Assembly: GCA_003024175.1 (NCBI GenBank)
Contig: MDYQ01000433.1
Coordinates: 1-12,660 of the forward strand
From: Planoprotostelium fungivorum
Lineage: Eukaryota > Evosea > Variosea > Cavosteliida > Cavosteliaceae
Reading direction: 5' to 3'
DNA: 12,660 nucleotides
How positions within the stretch are numbered: position 1 is the stretch's first letter; each line of letters begins with the position of its first letter. The position numbers were made by a program, and so were the translations under genes. Shown here piece after piece: positions 7,265-12,660 of the stretch. The notes under the pieces were generated by a model. The model did no database searches. It had not been told where the DNA came from and saw only the letters and a list, made by a program, of their open reading frames with translations.

Positions 7265-7951
7265 GGAGAATGACTTTGTGAGATTTTTGTCCAATGACCA
7301 CTCCTGTGCCAGCAGATGCAGACCCATGATGCATGTGTGATCTCTTGCTCCAGCAGGCGTCCTAAGACCCAGTGATGTGGACCAGGGGTATATTCTTCTT
7401 GGATAAGACAAAGTTGACCGCAGCTCCAGCCTCCTCTGACAGAGAGACCTCTGTGTGACAAGACTTCTCCTTGCTCTCCTCAGCTATAATTCCAATGATA
7501 GATCCAATTTTCCGTGAGATTTTATCAAATGTTCGATGAGTCATGAGGTGGGGTACATGTAAGAATCCAAAGAGTCTGTCCAATAGTGAAGCACCTCCTC
7601 CCAGTGTAATAGAAGCAAGTGTGGCACGCACATTGATGAGAGGTTGATTCTTTGGCTCTTTATGTGCTCTCTCTTTCTAGAGACAGTCAGAAGATGTTAA
7701 TGTTTACTGTTCTCTCACTGTGAGAATCACTGTGTGACTTTGGTCCCTCAGTTTTATCTGTGGGCTGGTGTCCCAGGCTTGACGATCAAGGCATCTTGAA
7801 CATGAGAAGTGGAGACGTGTTGACAGGCCATACTTGGTGTCCTCCTTGTCATATCTCCAGCGACCATTGCACTGGCAGAAGCAGAAAGTTGTGATGAAGT
7901 TGATCATTGTGTGGAAATGTATGAGACGGAAACTCTCATTCTCTAACTCCA
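7265..7951. repeat. 687-bp direct repeat, left copy (inside transposase)
   Basis: Aligns without gaps to 7963-8649 (offset 698), with about nine substitutions that I could see, seven of them in the first ~190 bp. The left copy ends at the unknown base at 7952. Confidence 0.93.
7677..7718 (-). other. 42-nt intron in transposase copy 1
   Basis: GTGAGA donor, ctgac branch-like site and tgtctctag acceptor. Removing it joins ...HTVILT to KERAHKEP in frame and removes two in-frame stops. The same intron is at 8375-8416 in copy 2. Confidence 0.7.
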
Positions 7952-7962
7952 NACAATGGTCC
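7952..7962. other. Assembly junction: single N plus an out-of-place transposase fragment
   Basis: Base 7952 is N. The next 15 bases (7953-7967, acaatggtccggaga) repeat 6802-6816 of the transposase exactly, and ggaga is also where the duplicated segment begins (7265). The junction therefore joins three parts of the same gene out of order. This indicates either a contig join across allelic copies or a real internally deleted transposon copy. Confidence 0.85.
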
Positions 7963-8649
7963 GGAGAATGACTTTGTGAGATTTTTGTCCGATGATCACT
8001 CCTGTGCCAGCAGATGCAGACCCATGATGTGTGTGTGATCTCTTGCTCCAGCAGGCGTCATAAGACCCAGTGATGTGGACCAGGGGTATATTCTTCTTGG
8101 ATAAGACAAAGTTGACCGCAGCTCCAGCCTCCTCTCACAGAGAGACCTCTGTGTGACGAGACTTCTCCTTGCTCTCCTCAGCTATAATTCCAATGATAGA
8201 TCCAATTTTCCGTGAGATTTTATCAAATGTTCGATGAGTCATGAGGTGGGGTACATGTAAGAATCCAAAGAGTCTGTCCAATAGTGAAGCACCTCCTCCC
8301 AGTGTAATAGAAGCAAGTGTGGCACGCACATTGATGAGAGGTTGATTCTTTGGCTCTTTATGTGCTCTCTCTTTCTAGAGACAGTCAGAAGATGTTAATG
8401 TTTACTGTTCTCTCACTGTGAGAATCACTGTGTGACTTTGGTCCCTCAGTTTTATCTGTGGGCTGGTGTCCCAGGCTTGACGATCAAGGCATCTTGAACA
8501 TGAGAAGTGGAGACGTGTTGACAGGCCATACTTGGTGTCCTCCTTGTCGTATCTCCAGTGACCATTGCACTGGCAGAAGCAGAAAGTTGTGATGAAGTTG
8601 ATCATTGTGTGGAAATGTATGAGACGGAAACTCTCATTCTCTAACTCCA
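7963..8649. repeat. 687-bp direct repeat, right copy (inside transposase)
   Basis: Partner of 7265-7951 at a constant offset of 698. Sequence diverges immediately after 8649, because copy 1 is truncated there by the N. Confidence 0.93.
8375..8416 (-). other. 42-nt intron in transposase copy 2
   Basis: Same position, donor and acceptor as the copy 1 intron. It joins the N-terminal cysteine region to KERAHKEP in frame. Confidence 0.7.
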
Positions 8650-8733
8650 ACTGCTGTGCTGGCTCAATATCTGGTAGTAGAGGAATATCCATCTGTGATG
8701 TTCAGATGATGCCGGCAAATCGAGCGAACTCAC

Positions 8734-8781
8734 CATGGACAGATCCAGATCATTCAAAGAGTGTTCCGGCACAAAACACGT
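8734..8781 (-). CDS. Possible upstream exon of the transposase
   Basis: A 48-nt open stretch on the minus strand (TCFVPEHSLNDLDLSM) lies between an acceptor-like ccgatgatag and a strong donor CATG|GTGAGT. The 41-nt intron 8693-8733 then joins it in phase 0 to MDIPLLPD. Size and signals match other introns here. The exon is too short to prove. Confidence 0.35.
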
Positions 8782-9738
8782 CTATCATCGGCAGTTGGGT
8801 TAAACGTTGCCACTGACCATTTTGGATGGATGGATAACCGGGTGCTGGTACCTCCAAAGACAATAATTTACACTGCATTACCGTCAAATTTCTCCTCTCA
8901 CAATAGTAATCCTCACACTCGATTGCTCCCTTTGCATTGTATCATCGCTCTCGCAATGGGGTCTCTTTGCCCGTCCAAGTATTGCGATACTTTCTCTCCA
9001 CCTCGATTGAGTCTTCATGGTGAACGGCATTGACGATTTTGAGCGAACATCACATCGATGTTCCCGCACGTGACCTCCGATTTTGCCCTTCGGAGAGCGG
9101 CCTCTCTCTCTCCTCAATTATCTCAAAATCTGTTCGAATTTTAATTCTGATGAATTTATGATGGTCAGAACAATAGCTAATCTATCCAATCAGAGTGTGG
9201 GGTCATGTGGCATCTGAGCGAGAAATCTTTTATGTGCTGTAGAGACGTCAAATATCCTATAGATCCGCAACGGTTCAGAGGTACCTCTACAACTTTCATG
9301 AATTCTCAAAATCTGTTCGAATTTTCGATCCAAAACTTAAACTACCGGTAGCCACACATTTGATCATTCATTTATACCGACAAACATGGGTCTCATGTGC
9401 CATTGAAGCGAGAAATGATCATCGCATTCGAAGTCAGACGAGTTTTCCATACAAGCCTCGGTAAAAAATTTTATGCGGAGAGGGCAAAAGGTCACGTGAT
9501 TGACGAATTTTCCAATTGGAACTCTATGGTATCGTGCCACCTTAAATAATAATTTAATAAAATGAAATAGAACTGCAGAAGAAAGATGAACAAACAATAT
9601 ATGTCCATATTTTTTTGTATGCATCATGTCATGGTTGGCTACAATTTTTTTCTATTATATTCAAATTAAATCATGACTGCACAGTTGAAATTATAGGCTC
9701 TCTCCCAATGGTCCAACTCTCTCACTTTAATCTTCTCA
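8782..9738. other. Intergenic region upstream of the transposon, with a diverged direct repeat
   Basis: No credible gene. ORF 8884-9117 (minus) is basic and low in pattern. A short palindrome GAACATC/GATGTTC lies at 9045-9063. The only clear structure is the duplicated block around 9121 and 9304. I could not identify transposon terminal inverted repeats here or near 6300. Confidence 0.5.
9121..9416. repeat. Diverged ~183-190-bp tandem repeat
   Basis: A 22-bp exact repeat (9121-9142 and 9304-9325, offset 183) is followed in both copies by a weaker match ending in GCGAGAAAT (9218-9226 and 9408-9416, offset 190), with catgtg and cat nearby. The conserved blocks sit in otherwise diverged sequence, so they may be preserved binding sites or the ends of an old duplication. 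Confidence 0.7.
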
Positions 9739-10045
9739 ACAAGGGGTCAACTTCACCCCCAATGGACTCAGGGACACCACACCACCCAAGCTTGCCCCTA
9801 TCTACCTGTGCACAGATGTCCAGAAGGATTGCATGTTAATGGACAAAACATATGATATGTTGACCCCACACCACCCAGGCAAAAATCTCGCCCCTATCTA
9901 CTTGTTCACAGATGTCCAGAAGTATTGTCATACCCCCTCCCAGTACCTCAACTTACATATATCTCTTTTGCTACTTTTGGGTCTCCCTACTGGACTGCAG
10001 AGTCCAAAGTTATCAGTTGGCCAGCAATTGCTTAGTGGCCCCTAA
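9739..10045 (+). CDS. Candidate exon with a 96-nt in-frame repeat
   Basis: After a pyrimidine-rich tract and aacaag at about 9744, one plus-strand frame is open to TAA at 10043-10045. It contains LAPIYLCTDVQKDC and, 32 codons later, LAPIYLFTDVQKYC, from a 96-nt direct repeat (9795 and 9891). A period that is a multiple of three keeps the frame, and one difference is silent (CTG/TTG). Against it: no start codon at the exon head, two other frames also fairly open, and low-complexity leucine near the end. The product is unknown. It may be a fragment of a larger plus-strand gene running towards 11261. Confidence 0.3.
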
Positions 10046-10159
10046 TGGGGTCAAACTGATATCAAATCAGCAACATCATTACATCAATCCTGCTCACATG
10101 ACTCACTTGTCTATACTGTCAGTACCGTTGATGCCACTGTCAATATGAGATAAAATCAG

Positions 10160-10221
10160 TGTGCTGTCCGTTGCATGTGGATGACTGCCTTCTCCAAAGT
10201 GGAAAGCCCACTTAGTTACAG
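10160..10221 (+). CDS. Candidate short internal exon
   Basis: A 62-nt segment between ...aaaatcag and a consensus donor ACAG|GTAAGG. It reads CAVRCMWMTAFSKVESPLSY in one open frame. A good donor and protein-like composition are the only support. I could not phase it securely to a neighbour. Confidence 0.3.
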
Positions 10222-10706
10222 GTAAGGACATTTTTTCAACAATAGCGCTAATACAGCCTCCGCTTTAAGCCCCAATACAGTCTAAGCACACTGACGGAAG
10301 CACTAAAAAGTGTATACAGACCCGCATCTCTATCAACAAAGAATGTGTATATCCACAATGGCAAAACTTGTATAAAATGTAAATGTAAATATAAAATGCC
10401 CTGTCTCTGAAAATGTAAAAGTGTGCTGTGGCCCTGGATGACAGAAGATGTGCAGGTGTGTTGTAGTTTGTGCAAAAAACGTGTTTGGAGCACCCTGTGT
10501 AAGGGTTGATTGCAAAGGGAAGTTGCCAGATTGATTCAAAATGGGCTTCTTGTGATGCTGTTGTTGATTACTCTCTAGCCATCAAACATCATATACACCT
10601 TTGTTCATCCAAGGGGTTTGTGGTTGCACTTGTTGACCTCTTGGCTCTCATTGAACTTCTAGGAAGAGCAACTGCAGGCTTCTTAGGTGTACCTGTTTTG
10701 GCCCTC
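10222..10706. other. Probable intron or intergenic sequence with an open plus frame
   Basis: AT-rich with short taaatgtaaat-type repeats near 10380. A plus frame is open from 10506 to the donor at 10742 without an in-frame ATG before 10707, so it could be part of the exon of the next gene if an acceptor such as ...attactctctag (about 10579) is used. Confidence 0.35.
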
Positions 10707-11261
10707 ATGAAACTGAGGAGGTGGGGGAGATGTCTGCAATGGTGAGAGTGTGTTCATTAATCATTGCCACTTCGAACAGTCAAAGGTAAAATCATATGCT
10801 CAGATCGAACGCTTGGTCTTCAAGTCGGTTCATGTTACATATTTTCTTACCTTCATTTCAGGATGCCTTACACTGCCAATCACCCCAATAGAGCTGCCCT
10901 GCTCAGCTTAGTCCAACAACACAGACAGAACGGATACAACTCAGCATTTCGTGGAAAGGCATCAACCAGGATTCTGAGTGATACCACTGTTGAAGACGAC
11001 GAAATCGATTCCTGGTATGCAGATGCACGAGCAGCCAACGCACAACCTCCACCAAACAACGTAGACGAGCTATGGGTAGATCTGAGGGACGCCACAGTCC
11101 CTCCTGTCCATACTGCCTCAGCCAGTGAGTGTTGGCCCTTCTCTTTATTGTCTTTTTATTCTCTATATTCTCGTTGCGGTGTCCCCAGGGCCTCCATGAG
11201 CCTATAGCTCGCATAGGTGCTATCTTTCTATTAATTTCGCTCAGACCTCGACATTATTTGA
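10707..11261 (+). CDS. Unrecognised three-exon gene carrying an introner-like intron
   Basis: Exons 10707-10741, 10862-11124 and 11245-11261. The first intron (10742-10861, 120 nt) has GTGAGA..catttcag ends and joins CLQW to MPYTANHPNR in phase 2. The second (11125-11244, also 120 nt) has GTGAGT..tttcgctcag ends and a ctattaatt branch-like site. It gives a short last exon with NLDII and TGA. Exon 2 reads NRAALLSLVQQHRQNGYN, AFRGKASTRILSD, VEDDEIDSWYADARAA, then PPPNNVDELWVDLRD. The central acidic segment and short length (about 105 residues) match no family I know. The start could be the ATG at 10707, the ATG in exon 2 at 10863, or further upstream. Without splicing, the frame would run on through the intron to a stop at 11207. 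Confidence 0.55.
11125..11244 (+). mobile_element. Introner-like intron, copy 2
   Basis: A complete 120-nt intron whose first ~80 nt match the 5' part of the minus-strand intron at 5310. The match starts at the GTGAGTGT donor and includes tattctcgttgcggtgtcccc and agggcctcc. Downstream similarity is patchy (cgcatag). The host exon before it (...VHTASA) shares nothing with the other host exon. The orientation is sense to its gene in both cases. Confidence 0.62.
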
Positions 11262-11681
11262 CAATATATTAAGCTTTACCCACTACAACTGCCCTTCTTG
11301 TACTCATTGGTGTTCTATTTATCTCCCTGGCAATCAATATTGCCTCCTTCATCAGAAAAGTTTTGGAAGCGCAATGTACATTCCTGTTACCTTACCAAGA
11401 CTCGCGCGGTAAAAGATGGTGCTTTGTAGCTCCCAAGGGTTTGCCTTGGAAATAAACAAATTTATAAATCCCTTGGTATTTTGTAAATTGTGGTGTACCA
11501 TTGTAGACTTTATTGCCTTTTGTTTATACCAAGGCAGACTGAAACCCACATTTCTACATCAACCTTTTTTTTGACCAAGGCAGGAGAAAGACCATTCCTC
11601 AAAAAGTAACCAAAGGATTATTGCCATTCAGCTAAAGGGAGGTTGTTCATTCAGTGAATTGCGCACTAGGAAGTTTGGGGT
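11262..11681. other. Non-coding region with inverted CCAAGG repeats
   Basis: No gene. Arms TGCCTTGG-aaATAAACAAA (11442-11460) and TTTGTTTATaCCAAGGCA (11519-11536) are inverted with one mismatch and one indel. An inner ccttggtat (11471-11479) pairs perfectly with ataccaagg (11526-11534). Another ccaaggcag lies at about 11575. The arrangement could fold as a stem and resembles a small fold-back element. Confidence 0.5.
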
Positions 11682-11888
11682 TTGGTTTGCCTTGCATTAC
11701 GTAATTTTAGTGAAGAACTAAAAAAATTTGTGGTGAATTCCACTAAGTTTACATATAAGATTCGATCTGCAGATCATGACGGTAAATACAAGGCAAGCGG
11801 TGGAGGTTGGGTGGCCACTGGTAAAGGATATTCTGTTTCCTCCAATTATCAGGGCACACAGCCCAACAGGTCCACTGTGAGCAAATAG
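11682..11888 (+). CDS. Weak ORF, hypothetical
   Basis: 68 codons, with a fairly protein-like second half (KFTYKIRSADHDGKYK, GGGWVATGKGYSVSSNYQG) and stop at 11886. It may be a terminal exon after an acceptor such as cgtaattttag (about 11710). No domain is recognised and the opposite strand is also open, so this may be chance. Confidence 0.22.
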   Translation: MVCLALRNFSEELKKFVVNSTKFTYKIRSADHDGKYKASGGGWVATGKGYSVSSNYQGTQPNRSTVSK

Positions 11889-11935
11889 ACTTTTAATAGA
11901 GATGTGGTGTGGAGCACAAATAAATTGTACCCGTT

Positions 11936-12371
11936 TCAACTCAGTCTATTTATATGCGGCTGCCTTTTGCCTCCTTGTGTCTTTTGTATGATGTGAGTGT
12001 ATAGAATTCCACCTGACTGCATAAAGCGAGTACAGAGCGCACGAACGCTTACAAATGTTTTGCAGAGGATTACCAAACCGAACACAGGAGACGAGCATTC
12101 AGTGTGAGGTGAGTTGAGGAGAAATCCGGTATAATATTCCCTTTTACTATGAAGATTGCCATATGAGAAGGTTCGGTCGTTCATCGCCCCAAAAGTGCCT
12201 AGATAGAAAAAAATGGAGCATTATCGTGCACTGATCTATGATACACATTACATATGCAATTTGTGTACTGGATGGCGCAGCACACCTACCAACAGGAAGA
12301 GATTCGATGCAGATCGGATGATGTGCATTGTTGTAGTTTGGAATCTCCGTTGTAATACTTGGACGAAACAT
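11936..12371 (-). CDS. Candidate two-exon gene, head-to-head with the F-box gene
   Basis: The minus-strand frame MFRPSITTEIPNYNNAHHP...ESLPV (12371-12290) has a donor GTTG|GTAGGTG. The 91-nt intron 12199-12289 ends in ccatttttttctatctag, one of the best acceptors in the window. Joining in phase 1 gives GTFGAMNDRTFSYGNLHS and an open frame to 11936. More introns are possible after LHS (donor ATA|GTAAAAG). No family is recognised. The start ATG lies only 12 bases from the F-box start on the other strand, so one of the two starts is probably not the real one. The splice sites, not the ORF, are the main evidence. Confidence 0.33.
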
Positions 12372-12383
12372 TACCACGAACGC

Positions 12384-12660
12384 ATGAAAAGAAAAGATAG
12401 AACCTCTGATCATGAGGAAAAAGTGACCGTCGACCAGAGTTGTAACGATATGCTGGTGATCAGCCTTTGAAGATAATTACTCACGAATCAGAGGGAGGAC
12501 CCCTTTAAACATCTACCAGCAGAGGTAGCGTTAATCATTTTGGGGAAATTAGAGCCAGTTGATTTAGCTCGGTGAGTTCTTCACAAGTATCTATTTTCAA
12601 GCTCAACTACAAAAGAAGCACGAGGGTGTCTACTCTGTGGCATCAATTGTGTGAAGATAA
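12384..12660 (+). CDS. F-box protein, 5' part (runs off the window)
   Basis: Exons 12384-12455, 12492-12571 and 12616 onward. The N-terminus is MKRKDRTSDHEEKV. After a probable 36-nt intron (12456-12491) comes the F-box: DPFKHLPAEVALIILGKLEP, then VDLAR, a 44-nt intron (12572-12615, GTGAGT..CAAAAG), then STRVSTLWHQLCED. This matches the F-box pattern LP-E---KIL--L-P-DL-R---V---W--LC, with the intron placed between DLAR and the V---W half. F-box proteins bind SKP1 and bring substrates to an SCF (cullin-RING) ubiquitin ligase; the substrate domain would lie beyond the window. The second intron is certain from motif continuity. The first has a weak donor (GTGATC) and is chosen because it keeps phase and removes a stop. 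Confidence 0.88.

Larger units (their letters stand above)
6453..7951 (-). pseudogene. Mutator-like (PF20700-type) transposase, copy 1, nonsense-interrupted
   Basis: A DDE-type cut-and-paste DNA transposase that acts in the nucleus on its own inverted ends. Order on the minus strand: a Cys-rich N-terminal part with CFCQCNG and GLSTRLHFSCSRC (7951-7719), a 42-nt intron (7677-7718), then RATLASITLGGGASLLDRLF, a YDACW-equivalent site, GVVIGQKSHKV, CKECDIC, HYCSRNWHQSAKAME, LIGDEDSS, FTHIKRNFG, HCGEWC, NETFNSVLRHYSPK and the stop at 6453. GDEDSS supplies the second catalytic Asp and NETFN probably the acidic third. A TAG at 7362-7364 replaces the Tyr codon just before the first catalytic Asp (the second copy has TAT there), so no full product can be made. 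The 5' end is cut at the N at 7952. The 293 codons after the TAG remain open. The family call is from motif order; Kolobok-type is a near alternative. Confidence 0.8.
7963..8692 (-). pseudogene. Mutator-like transposase, copy 2, N-terminal part, nonsense-interrupted
   Basis: The second, 5' part of the transposase gene. It starts at MDIPLLPDIEPAQQLELENE (8692), continues through the CFCQCNG and GLSTRLHFSCSRC cysteine region, the 42-nt intron at 8375-8416, RATLASITLGGG and then HTEVSL. There a TGA at 8135-8137 replaces the Ser codon of copy 1. Beyond the stop the frame continues and keeps the intact ITGSYDACW site with the first catalytic Asp (TAT at 8060-8062). It ends at the 7963 junction, so the central and C-terminal catalytic regions are absent. 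The M at 8692 follows a possible 41-nt intron (8693-8733, GTGAGT..CACAG), so it need not be the true start. Together with copy 1 it may represent one gene seen as two alleles. Confidence 0.78.

Noticed and set aside
6774-7340. Plus-strand ORFs opposite the transposase, and the minus-strand ORFs 6854-7072 and 7249-7461
   Set aside because: They are shadows of the transposase frame. The apparent frameshift near 7362 is instead a single-base nonsense change, since the frame resumes unchanged after the TAG.
3696-9117. A single large Maverick/Polinton-like element spanning the minus-strand genes
   Set aside because: No integrase, protein-primed polymerase, packaging ATPase or capsid motifs were seen, the genes have introns, and no long terminal inverted repeats were found.
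8884-9117. Minus-strand basic ORF as the transposase N-terminus
   Set aside because: No phase-consistent splice path to the exon at 8781 was found, and its composition is not distinctive.
6290-9120. Intact transposon with terminal inverted repeats
   Set aside because: I could not find matching inverted ends or a target-site duplication around the transposase.
9121-9330. tRNA-like TTCGAAT motifs in the repeats
   Set aside because: No complementary acceptor, D or anticodon stems surround them.

Overview
This is a gene-poor stretch of a eukaryotic nuclear genome. It holds several spliced genes with very short introns, a decayed DNA transposon, and long non-coding repeat blocks. The evidence for a eukaryote is a nuclear-type gene for mitochondrial ribosomal protein bL19m, an F-box gene interrupted by a 44-nt intron, and many GT..AG introns of about 36-60 nt, often with a CTGAC- or TTGAC-like branch site before a pyrimidine tract. 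The lineage cannot be fixed from this sequence. A compact-intron protist, an early-diverging fungus or a small invertebrate would all fit.

Layout. Bases 1-698 hold a divergent pair: the first 21 codons of an acidic protein (minus strand) and a complete bL19m-like gene (plus strand). Bases 1148-2670 are two near-identical 755-bp direct repeats (period 768), each built from about three diverged sub-monomers carrying TACGCTAA-type palindromes. Bases 2671-3695 are AT-rich with no convincing gene. Bases 3696-6014 hold one or two unrecognised multi-exon genes on the minus strand, which I reconstructed from splice sites and reading-frame continuity. One in-frame TAA interrupts the model. Bases 6065-6377 hold the last two exons of a minus-strand gene ending in a coiled coil and a transmembrane helix.

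Bases 6453-8781 hold a minus-strand Mutator-like (PF20700-type, Kolobok/MULE-like) transposase. About 690 bp of it is present twice, on either side of a single N, and each copy has its own nonsense codon. Bases 8782-9738 have only short diverged repeats. Bases 9739-11261 (plus strand) hold possible exons and a better-supported small spliced gene. Bases 11262-11935 have inverted CCAAGG repeats and one weak ORF. Bases 11936-12371 hold a possible two-exon minus-strand gene. Bases 12384-12660 hold the 5' end of an F-box gene that runs off the window.

The most interesting signal is a pair of homologous sequences at 5181-5310 (minus) and 11125-11244 (plus). Each starts exactly at the GTGAGTGT 5' splice site of an intron, in two otherwise unrelated genes and in sense with its gene. 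This is what an introner (a mobile intron-creating element) would look like. No operon-like logic links the genes. They read as independent host genes in a region shaped by repeats and transposon activity.
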